DNA from: Campylobacter concisus
GTDB lineage: Bacteria; Campylobacterota; Campylobacteria; Campylobacterales; Campylobacteraceae
NCBI GenBank assembly: GCA_018375265.1
Contig: JAHADO010000108.1
Coordinates: 1-5,249, forward strand
DNA: 5,249 nucleotides
Direction: 5' to 3'
A program made the translations under genes and the position numbers. Within the stretch, counting starts at the first letter, position 1; every line of letters starts with the position of its first letter. This document shows positions 1 to 5,249 of this stretch, piece after piece. The notes beneath the pieces were generated by a model. That model was not told where the DNA came from and made no database searches. It saw nothing but the letters and a program-made list of their open reading frames with translations.

Positions 1-728
1 CTTTTTACGCCTTTTATCTTGATAAATTTCTTTAGATTATTATCATCGCTTAGCCACTCTTTTAGATAAATTCTAAAGGCCAAGATGCCGTTATCAAGGC
101 TTGTCGGATAAATTTTAGCTATCTCAAAGCTTTTTGCCTCAGCGTTTATGCTTGCGCTCTCATCGCTTGCTTGCTCACTAAATTTTATCGCGCCATCGCC
201 TGCAAGTTTAGCGCCAAATTTACTCTCAAAATTTTCTCCAAACTCAAAAGTAGGCTCGCTTATATTTTTATCAAGATCAAGCTCAAAGCTGTTTTGAGAG
301 AGCTGAAGGGCGTTAAAACTAGCACCTTTTACAGCTATTTTTTTCACAAGCTCGTCACTAATTTCGTCATTAAATTTAAGGATAAATTTGCTATCAGAGA
401 GCTTTTCTATCTTCTCAAGCGCAAATTCTTTCGTCTCAAAGCTAGCGCTGCTGCCATTTTCTAGCTTACAACTATACTCTACGCCTGCGTGCATATCTTT
501 TGTAAAGAGCGTAAGACTTTGAGCGTTAAATTTCACCGTGCCACTTAGCGCTGGCTGGCATGAGATGAGCTTTTTCTCGCTTAGCGTGCCTATGAGATTT
601 TTGCTAACATCATCTTCTAGTCCAAATTCCACGCTTAAAGGCGACTTCACCTCGGCGGTGCCATTTAGACTTAAAGCATATAAATTTACTGCTCCAAAGA
701 GTGCTAGAAGTAGCGCTTTTTGCTGCAT
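1..728 (-). CDS. Alpha-2-macroglobulin family protein, N-terminal part (runs off the left edge)
   Basis: The reading frame opens with ATG at 728-726 and stays open for 242 codons to the window edge, so the gene is partial. The product begins MQQKALLLALFGAVNLYALS: one Lys, a hydrophobic stretch at about residues 5-17 and a plausible signal peptidase I site after Ala18 (Leu-Tyr-Ala), predicting export to the periplasm. There is no lipobox cysteine. The rest is rich in short alternating beta-strand-like segments, as expected for macroglobulin-like (MG) domains, with Cys57 and Cys87 as a possible disulfide pair. The identification rests mainly on context: it lies one base downstream of pbpC, and PBP1C-A2M pairs are a recognised bacterial gene couple in which A2M is proposed to trap invading proteases. 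The diagnostic thioester motif (CxEQ) would lie far outside the window, so it cannot be checked. The start is supported by a strong AAGGAGA Shine-Dalgarno 5 bases (counted from GGAG) upstream. Confidence 0.72.
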   Translation of the reverse strand, partial: MQQKALLLALFGAVNLYALSLNGTAEVKSPLSVEFGLEDDVSKNLIGTLSEKKLISCQPALSGTVKFNAQSLTLFTKDMHAGVEYSCKLENGSSASFETKEFALEKIEKLSDSKFILKFNDEISDELVKKIAVKGASFNALQLSQNSFELDLDKNISEPTFEFGENFESKFGAKLAGDGAIKFSEQASDESASINAEAKSFEIAKIYPTSLDNGILAFRIYLKEWLSDDNNLKKFIKIKGVK

Positions 729-729
729 T

Positions 730-2898
730 TTATCTCCTTAGTTTTATTGTTATTTCACTTTGATTTGAGTTTTGATCAAGGCATTTTAAAGTGTGCTCGC
801 CAAGAGTTAGATCTAGCCTTTTTTCGCTTGCATTTTCTATCTTAGAAAAGTTCAAATCATCCACTTTTAGGTAAATTTCATCACCTAAAAACGCGTAGCA
901 TTTTAGCATAATTTGTGTTACATTTTCATCTGTCACGATCTCTTCGCCATCATATGGATAGGCAAAAACTGGCTTTTTATCTTTAAAAACTGAAGCACAA
1001 GGGCTATTTTTAACCTCGTCTTTGTCTAAAAAGCCATTTTTTATCAAAAACTCAAGCTCCTCGCCTCTTAAACTCTCGCACTTATCTTGCAGTTTAACTC
1101 CAACTATCCTATCATCAAGCGCCGTTTTTTTGCATGTTTCATAGCTAAAAGCATCAAGGCAGGTTGGCACTTTTTCGATGCCATCTGGCTCGCTCATAAA
1201 GCTTAAATTTCTTTTTTGAGCGATGAGCTTAAACATATCAAAAACGATCTTTGAAACGTCATTTAGCCCAGTTAGTTTGTCAGTTTTTTCGGCGTTAAAG
1301 TTACCCACCCAGACGGCTATTGTGTAGTCCTCATCAACTCCAATGGCGTAAAGATCGCGTGAGTTTGCACTTGTGCCTGTTTTAAAGGCGATCTTTGGTG
1401 TGTTTTGCGCGTATTGCCAAGCATTTTTTAGATACGACCTTGAGGCTTCGCTCATCATTTTAGCAGTTAGATAGGCGCTTTGAGGAGAGATGAGGGTTAT
1501 GTTTTTATCTTCATTTTTGTAGTTTTTGCCCGCAAACTCAAGCGGCATAAAAACCCCGCCATTTGCGTATATCGTATAAAGATGTGCAAGATCAATCAGG
1601 CTCATCTCAGCGCTGCCTAAAACTATCGAAGAGCCGTAAAACTCCTTGTTTTCATCAACTAAATTTACCTTTTCAAGCAGCTCATAAAGTGAGTTGTCTT
1701 TTAGCTTTAAGTCTAAATTTATAACTGGGATATTGAGGCTAAAATTTAGAGCGTCCTTTGCGCTTACAAGCCCTAAAAAGTCATTACTAAAGTTCTTTGG
1801 CACATATTCATTTAGATAAATCTGCGTATCAATTAGCTGCGAGCTTGGCGTGATAAGCCCGCTATCAAGCGCAAGCGAGTAGATAAAAGGCTTTAGCGTG
1901 CTGCCGGTGTTTCGCTTCATATTTAGGGCTGAGTTTTTGCCGTCGCGTGCGTGCTCATCATGCGAGCCGATAAAGGCAACAACGCTCATTTTTTTATTAT
2001 CGATGACCACGGCTGCGGCGTTGTTTGCGTTTTTAGCCTTTAGTGAAAACATCGCATCTTTTAAAATTTTAAGCATATCTTTTTGCAAATTTAGATCCAA
2101 ACTCGCCTTTGAAATTTGGTTTTTAAAAGCGACATTTGCGTAATCACCTGCATTTACGACAGCTCTTATCCTTACATTTTTAAATGGCTCAGCTTGCGCT
2201 CTTTTAAACGCACTTAGATCGATTAAATTTGTCTTATAAAGCATCTTTATGACCCTGTTTTTTAGGGCGTTTATGTTTGAAACTCTATCAAGTCTATTTC
2301 TATTTGGATTTTTTGGTATTGTGCTTAAAAGTGCAGCCTGAGCGTAGCTAAGCTCATTTAGCTCCTTGCCAAAGTAAAAGAAGCTAGCCGCCTTTGCGCC
2401 CTCGATATTGCCACCATAAGGGGCTAAATTTAGGTATAAATTTAAAATTTCATCCTTGCTAAAGTGAAGTTCAAGCTGAAATGCTCTAAAAATTTCTCTT
2501 ATCTTATTTTTATAGCTCCTATCACTTGGCTCAAGCATCCTAGCTACTTGCATCGTGATAGTGCTAGCGCCTATGCGGTTGTCGCTTCTTAGGTTGTGGA
2601 AAAATGCTCTAAAAATGGAGGCAAAATTTACACCAAAATGGTAGTAAAAGTATCTATCTTCAAAGAGAACGACGCATTGTTTTAGCGCGTTTGGGAAGCT
2701 TTGCTCGTGAAATCTCCAAATTCCGTCGCTACTAAGCTTCATATTTATGATCTCGCCATTTTTATCAAGCAAAATTTTGGCTTCGTCTTTTTTAAGCGCA
2801 TCTAAATTTAGTGGATAAATTTGATCAAGTATCAAAAAAATAGCGACCATTAGAGCCAAAAATAGGGCAGGGAATTTTAAAAATTTAAACTTTTTCAT
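730..2898 (-). CDS. pbpC: Penicillin-binding protein 1C, bifunctional glycosyltransferase/transpeptidase
   Basis: A 722-residue class A PBP, close to the usual PBP1C length, that polymerises lipid II and cross-links peptidoglycan on the periplasmic face of the inner membrane. An uncleaved signal-anchor lies at about residues 9-25. The GT51 glycosyltransferase domain (about 45-215) shows EDRYFYYHFG (catalytic Glu80), GASTITMQVARM at 110-121 (the TMQVAR form typical of PBP1C), KIREIFRAFQLE at 132-143 (Glu135) and the ILNLYLNLAPYGG segment. The transpeptidase domain (about 290-565) has all three motifs: STLK with Ser333/Lys336, SLN at 387-389 and KTGTS at 506-510. Residues about 640-722 fit the BiPBP_C domain that distinguishes PBP1C. 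Six cysteines (580, 589, 607, 634, 667, 706) lie in the C-terminal part. Both active sites look intact. It heads a two-gene unit with the A2M gene. The start is favoured because it places the anchor at the N-terminus, although no clear Shine-Dalgarno precedes it. Confidence 0.95.
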   Translation of the reverse strand: MKKFKFLKFPALFLALMVAIFLILDQIYPLNLDALKKDEAKILLDKNGEIINMKLSSDGIWRFHEQSFPNALKQCVVLFEDRYFYYHFGVNFASIFRAFFHNLRSDNRIGASTITMQVARMLEPSDRSYKNKIREIFRAFQLELHFSKDEILNLYLNLAPYGGNIEGAKAASFFYFGKELNELSYAQAALLSTIPKNPNRNRLDRVSNINALKNRVIKMLYKTNLIDLSAFKRAQAEPFKNVRIRAVVNAGDYANVAFKNQISKASLDLNLQKDMLKILKDAMFSLKAKNANNAAAVVIDNKKMSVVAFIGSHDEHARDGKNSALNMKRNTGSTLKPFIYSLALDSGLITPSSQLIDTQIYLNEYVPKNFSNDFLGLVSAKDALNFSLNIPVINLDLKLKDNSLYELLEKVNLVDENKEFYGSSIVLGSAEMSLIDLAHLYTIYANGGVFMPLEFAGKNYKNEDKNITLISPQSAYLTAKMMSEASRSYLKNAWQYAQNTPKIAFKTGTSANSRDLYAIGVDEDYTIAVWVGNFNAEKTDKLTGLNDVSKIVFDMFKLIAQKRNLSFMSEPDGIEKVPTCLDAFSYETCKKTALDDRIVGVKLQDKCESLRGEELEFLIKNGFLDKDEVKNSPCASVFKDKKPVFAYPYDGEEIVTDENVTQIMLKCYAFLGDEIYLKVDDLNFSKIENASEKRLDLTLGEHTLKCLDQNSNQSEITIKLRR
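733..739 (-). promoter_or_regulatory. Ribosome binding site of the A2M gene, inside the end of pbpC
   Basis: On the minus strand AAGGAGA lies within the final CTA-AGG-AGA codons of pbpC, directly before its TAA (732-730) and 5 bases (counted from GGAG) before the A2M ATG (728-726). The stop and start are one base apart. This is the best Shine-Dalgarno in the window and it fixes the A2M start. The arrangement implies co-transcription and probably translational coupling: ribosomes finishing pbpC would cover, then free, the A2M initiation site. Confidence 0.85.
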
Positions 2899-2905
2899 CC
2901 GCGTG

Positions 2906-2911
2906 ATTATA
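2906..2911 (-). promoter_or_regulatory. Predicted -10 box for the pbpC-A2M operon
   Basis: The minus strand carries a perfect TATAAT at 2911-2906, only 7 bases before the pbpC ATG (2898). No good -35 is present; campylobacters commonly lack one. With normal spacing the transcript would start at about 2898-2899, essentially at the ATG, giving a leaderless or near-leaderless mRNA. This fits the absence of a Shine-Dalgarno in the CACGCGG leader. A weaker alternative further upstream is the AT-rich TAATTATAG around 2931-2939 (minus strand), which would leave a short leader. Inferred from sequence only. Confidence 0.55.
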
Positions 2912-2931
2912 GCTGTTAAAGTTTAAGTAGC

Positions 2932-2937
2932 TATAAT
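2932..2937 (+). promoter_or_regulatory. Predicted -10 box for the UvrD-family helicase gene
   Basis: A perfect TATAAT at 2932-2937 on the plus strand predicts a transcription start near 2944 and a leader of about 20 bases that includes the AGAGGA ribosome binding site. No -35 consensus is visible. The region upstream of the box, where a -35 would lie (about 2909-2914), overlaps the -10 box of the oppositely oriented pbpC promoter, so the two promoters probably cannot be occupied by RNA polymerase at the same time. Confidence 0.6.
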
Positions 2938-2953
2938 TAGGCCTTTTTAAAAA

Positions 2954-2960
2954 AGAGGAA
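2954..2960 (+). promoter_or_regulatory. Ribosome binding site of the helicase gene
   Basis: AGAGGAA precedes the ATG at 2964, with 5 bases between GAGG and the start codon. It supports this start, which also puts the Q-motif (LNKEQYTAA) right at the protein N-terminus, as expected for UvrD/Rep-type helicases. Confidence 0.75.
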
Positions 2961-2963
2961 ACA

Positions 2964-4997
2964 ATGCCCTTATCTAGGTTAAACAAAGAACAATACACCG
3001 CCGCAACTGCGCCATTTGGACACAATCTCATCATCGCTTCAGCTGGCACTGGCAAGACTAGCACGATTGTCGCTCGCATCGCTCATCTTTTAAATTTAGG
3101 CGTAAAGCCTGAGATAATTTTGCTTCTAACATTTACCAACAAAGCAGCCAGCGAGATGATAGAGCGCTTAAATAGGTATTTTGACAAACAAATCACCTCT
3201 AAAATCACCGCAGGCACTTTCCACTCGGTATCATTTTCGCTTTTAAAAAGCCTTGATAAAGGCGTCACGCTAAAGCAGCCAAGCGAGCTAAAGACGCTTT
3301 TAAAAAGTCTTGTTGAGAGGCGCAAATTTTACCATTTAAGCGACGTCAAACCTTACGGCGGAGCCTATCTATACGACCTTTACTCGCTCTTTCAAAACAG
3401 CGAACAAGGCACAACTTTTGGCAAATGGATAAGCGATAAGAGCGAAGAGCAGGGCGTTTATGCTGAAATTTATGAAGATGTTTTAGAGGAGTTTGAGGCT
3501 GAAAAGGCTAAATTTGCCTATGCTGATTTTAACGACCTTCTTATCAAAATGCGCGACGAGCTAAAAAATGGGGCAAATTTAGCTTATGATGAAATTTTGA
3601 TCGACGAGTATCAAGATACAAACACCCTTCAAGGCAGCCTAATAGACGCATTTAAGACAAAGAGCCTCTTTTGCGTGGGCGATTTTGACCAGAGCATTTA
3701 CGCATTTAACGGCGCAAATATCGAGATCATAGGCTCATTTAAAGATCGCTTTCCAAACGCAAATATCTACGCTTTAAATGTAAATTACCGCTCAAGCTCA
3801 AGCATACTTGCCCTTGCAAACAAGGTCATAAACAACAACCCAAGGCTTTATGAAAAGCACCTCACAGTTAGCCGCGAGGGAAATTTCAAGCCTCCAAGAC
3901 TGCTTGTCTATAACGAGCTTTTTGATCAGTATCAAAATATCGCTGATATCATCTCATTTTCGCCATTTAATAGAGAAAATATCGCCATAATTTTTAGAAA
4001 TAACTCATCAGCTGACGGCATCGAGGTCGCGCTAAAAGAGCGAGGCATCGGCTCAAAGCGAAAGGGTGGGGTGAGCTTTTTTGAGAGCCGCGAGATCAAG
4101 GCACTCATCGACATCATGGGAATTTATGTCAATCCAAAAGATATAATGGCATTTATCCACATCTGCGAATACGCAAAGGGCGTTGGCAGCGCAGTTAGCA
4201 AAGAAATTTTTGACGCACTACTTAAGCTTGGACATGGAAATTTGATAAAAGGGATAGTTGAGCCAGATGAGAGCGTAAATATCTCATCAAACAAAAGGCG
4301 AAACTACCAGCTAGGACTTTTTGACGACCTTGACGAATTTGCCGAGGTTTCAAGGTTTTCTAAGCTTGGCTTTAGCGATAAATTTCTAGGTCACTCTGTG
4401 CTAAAACTACAAAAGCTAAGCGAGAGTGGGGCGCAGTTTTTATATGAAATTTACAACTTTTTAAGAGGCATGAGAAATATCTCAAAGCCAGCCACGATGA
4501 TAAATGAGATAAAAACTAGCAAAATTTACTCACTAATCGTCGAAAACATCAGCACAAAAAGGGCAACTCTAAAAAATGGCAACGTCGATCTGGCGCTCAA
4601 AGAAGAGATCAAAGAGCGCATAATGGCAAAAAGCGTGGTGCTAAGCGAGCTAGCTAAAAAATATCAAGATATCAGTAAATTTTATAACTTCTTAGCCCTT
4701 GGAAGCAACGAGATGAGCGAAGGGCAGGGCGTTAGCTTGCTTAGCGTGCATGCGAGCAAGGGGCTTGAGTTTGACCAAGTTTTCATCGTCGATCTCGCGC
4801 AAAATCGCTTTCCAAATTTAAAGCTAATGAGCATGGGCGGCAGCTTAGAAGAGGAGAGGCGGCTCTTTTACGTAGCAGTAACAAGGGCTAAAGACGAGCT
4901 ATATCTTAGCTATGCAAAATACGACAAGATAAAGAAGGTGAATTATCAGCCAAGTAGGTTTTTGATAGAGGCTGGCATGGCAAAAGAGGAAGCTTAA
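2964..4997 (+). CDS. UvrD/Rep/PcrA-family superfamily 1A DNA helicase
   Basis: A 677-residue protein expected to be an ATP-driven 3'-5' DNA translocase/helicase acting in the cytoplasm in repair or replication restart. All family motifs are visible in order: Q-motif (Gln10), Walker A ASAGTGKTS at 25-33, Ia LLTFTNKAASEM at 54-65, Ib ITAGTFHS at 81-88, Walker B ILIDEYQDTN at 211-220 (Asp214, Glu215), motif III VGDFDQSIYAFNGA at 238-251 (Gln243), IV NYRSS (Arg276), FFESREIKALI at 372-382, motif V SVHASKGLEF at 594-603, and motif VI VAVTRA with the arginine finger Arg641. Roughly, 1A/1B cover residues 1-285, 2A 285-380 plus 570-660, and 2B the part between. The protein ends only 27 residues after motif VI-LSY, so the longer C-terminal tail with the Tudor-like domain of UvrD/PcrA is absent. 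Oddities are Asn249 where an Arg is usual in motif III, and a clamp-like QLGLF at 449-453. UvrD versus Rep assignment cannot be settled by eye. Confidence 0.93.
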   Translation: MPLSRLNKEQYTAATAPFGHNLIIASAGTGKTSTIVARIAHLLNLGVKPEIILLLTFTNKAASEMIERLNRYFDKQITSKITAGTFHSVSFSLLKSLDKGVTLKQPSELKTLLKSLVERRKFYHLSDVKPYGGAYLYDLYSLFQNSEQGTTFGKWISDKSEEQGVYAEIYEDVLEEFEAEKAKFAYADFNDLLIKMRDELKNGANLAYDEILIDEYQDTNTLQGSLIDAFKTKSLFCVGDFDQSIYAFNGANIEIIGSFKDRFPNANIYALNVNYRSSSSILALANKVINNNPRLYEKHLTVSREGNFKPPRLLVYNELFDQYQNIADIISFSPFNRENIAIIFRNNSSADGIEVALKERGIGSKRKGGVSFFESREIKALIDIMGIYVNPKDIMAFIHICEYAKGVGSAVSKEIFDALLKLGHGNLIKGIVEPDESVNISSNKRRNYQLGLFDDLDEFAEVSRFSKLGFSDKFLGHSVLKLQKLSESGAQFLYEIYNFLRGMRNISKPATMINEIKTSKIYSLIVENISTKRATLKNGNVDLALKEEIKERIMAKSVVLSELAKKYQDISKFYNFLALGSNEMSEGQGVSLLSVHASKGLEFDQVFIVDLAQNRFPNLKLMSMGGSLEEERRLFYVAVTRAKDELYLSYAKYDKIKKVNYQPSRFLIEAGMAKEEA

Positions 4998-5012
4998 AGA
5001 GTATTTACTCTT
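4997..5012 (+). other. Small hairpin at the end of the helicase gene
   Basis: AAGAGT (4997-5002) and ACTCTT (5007-5012) form a 6-bp perfect stem with a 4-base ATTT loop; the stem begins at the last base of the helicase stop codon. It is not followed by a U-tract, so it is not a convincing intrinsic terminator. It may be chance or a minor RNA-stability element. Transcription from the helicase gene could therefore continue into the macA-like gene. Confidence 0.35.
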
Positions 5013-5018
5013 GTGAAG

Positions 5019-5024
5019 TAGAAT
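5019..5024 (+). promoter_or_regulatory. Possible -10 box for the macA-like gene
   Basis: TAGAAT in the 53-bp gap is one mismatch from TATAAT and lies 26 bases before the ATG at 5051, leaving room for a start site near 5031 and a leader of about 20 bases. No -35 is recognisable. In an AT-rich gap such a match is easily found by chance, so an own promoter for macA is only a possibility, alongside read-through from the helicase gene. Confidence 0.3.
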
Positions 5025-5040
5025 TTACCAATTTTTTACA

Positions 5041-5048
5041 AAGAGAAG
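5041..5048 (+). promoter_or_regulatory. Probable ribosome binding site of the macA-like gene
   Basis: AAGAGAAG is a purine-rich, imperfect Shine-Dalgarno just ahead of the ATG at 5051. Together with the Lys-rich N-terminus and following hydrophobic segment it supports this start. It is weaker than the sites in front of the helicase and A2M genes. Confidence 0.55.
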
Positions 5049-5050
5049 CG

Positions 5051-5249
5051 ATGAAAAAAACTAAAATTTTAATAATCCTGCTTATTTTAGGCGTCGGTGG
5101 ATACTTCGTCTATGATAAATTTTTCAAGGCAAAAGAAGAAGAGGTGGAGTTTATCACCAAAAAGGCAAAGAAGGGCTCATTCAGCAAAAAAGTCGATGCG
5201 ACTGGAGAAATTTTCGCTACCGAGCTAATCGACGTGGGAGCTCAGGTGA
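5051..5249 (+). CDS. macA: MacA-like periplasmic adaptor (HlyD/RND membrane fusion protein), N-terminal part (runs off the right edge)
   Basis: Sixty-six codons are visible before the window ends. The product starts MKKTKILIILLILGVGGYF: two Lys, then one hydrophobic segment at about residues 6-21, which would anchor it in the inner membrane with the rest in the periplasm. A charged linker (KAKEEEVEF) follows, then ATGEIFATELIDVGAQV at residues 50-66. The ATG-(x)n-VDVGAQV pattern is the characteristic first strand of MacA-type adaptors, before the barrel-sandwich and hairpin domains. In this family the adaptor links an ABC permease (MacB) to an outer-membrane TolC-type channel for efflux of macrolides, peptides or other envelope substrates. 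MacB would be expected immediately downstream, outside the window. The adaptor class is fairly certain; the MacA subtype is inferred from the short visible stretch. Confidence 0.8.
   Translation, partial: MKKTKILIILLILGVGGYFVYDKFFKAKEEEVEFITKKAKKGSFSKKVDATGEIFATELIDVGAQV

Larger units (their letters stand above)
2906..2937. repeat. Perfect 9-bp inverted repeat spanning the divergent promoters
   Basis: ATTATAGCT at 2906-2914 is the exact reverse complement of AGCTATAAT at 2929-2937, separated by 14 bases. Each arm contains a TATAAT pointing outward, one for each flanking gene. The spacer contains a smaller odd palindrome, TTAAA-G-TTTAA (2916-2926), whose centre is within half a base of that of the large repeat. 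The symmetry could simply be two optimal -10 boxes with shared AGC flanks, or an operator for a dimeric regulator. As RNA the stem would be AT-rich with a large loop, and there is no U-tract, so a terminator is unlikely. Confidence 0.8.

Noticed and set aside
171..464. Plus-strand open frame of 97 codons
   Set aside because: It lies opposite the A2M gene, has a low-complexity Lys/Phe-rich product from AAATTT-rich DNA, no ribosome binding site, and no family resemblance.
538..741. Plus-strand open frame of 67 codons across the A2M start
   Set aside because: It is antisense to the signal-peptide end of the A2M gene, with no ribosome binding site or recognisable protein.
1898..2143. Plus-strand open frame of 81 codons
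   Set aside because: It is antisense to the STLK-containing transpeptidase region of pbpC, whose motifs prove the coding strand.
2944..2954. TTTTTAAAAAA tract in the helicase leader as a phase-variation tract
   Set aside because: Runs of 5 T and 6 A are too short for the slippage tracts used by campylobacters, which are usually long G/C runs; no such runs exist in the window.
2885..3325. Minus-strand open frames (2885-3079 and 3083-3325) opposite the helicase start
   Set aside because: They oppose the Q-motif, Walker A and Ia/Ib region of the helicase and would span the divergent promoters; clearly shadow frames.
3932..4117. Minus-strand open frame of 61 codons
   Set aside because: Antisense to the conserved FFESREIKALI region of the helicase; no supporting signals.
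4997..5012. Hairpin after the helicase as an intrinsic terminator
   Set aside because: The stem is only 6 bp and is followed by GTGAAG, not a run of T, so termination is not supported.
1..5249. Mobile element, CRISPR, defence system or other undescribed system
   Set aside because: No transposase, integrase, direct repeat array, tRNA or toxin-antitoxin-like small gene was seen; all four genes belong to well-known families with uniform base composition.

Overview
The window looks like ordinary chromosomal DNA from an epsilonproteobacterium, most likely a Campylobacter of the concisus/curvus/showae type. I infer this from the moderate-to-low GC content, the abundance of AAATTT-type words and TTT/AAA/TTA codons, the TATAAT -10 boxes without recognisable -35 boxes, and the overall look of the proteins. 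No database search was possible, so the genus is an inference.

Layout: two divergent transcription units are separated by a 65-bp intergenic region (2899-2963). Leftward (minus strand), pbpC (2898-730) encodes a complete bifunctional class A penicillin-binding protein of the PBP1C type. One base after its stop begins the 5' part of an alpha-2-macroglobulin (A2M) family gene (728 to beyond position 1), whose Shine-Dalgarno lies inside the last codons of pbpC. PBP1C and bacterial A2M are a known partnership: A2M is thought to trap proteases that enter the periplasm through a damaged envelope, and PBP1C to repair the peptidoglycan.

Rightward (plus strand), a complete UvrD/Rep/PcrA-family superfamily 1A DNA helicase (2964-4997) is followed after 53 bp by the start of a MacA-like membrane fusion protein (5051 to beyond 5249), presumably the first gene of a MacAB-type ABC efflux system. 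The helicase and the transporter have no obvious functional link and may simply be neighbours.

The coding density is very high: there is no stretch of 300 bases without a gene, and no RNA genes, mobile elements, repeat arrays or CRISPRs were seen. No novel system is evident. The points most worth checking are a perfect 9-bp inverted repeat whose two arms each carry a TATAAT box facing outward, with the pbpC box so close to the ATG that its mRNA may be leaderless; a beta-clamp-like QLGLF pentapeptide inside the helicase; an Arg-to-Asn change in helicase motif III; and an A2M that starts with an ordinary signal peptide instead of a lipoprotein one.
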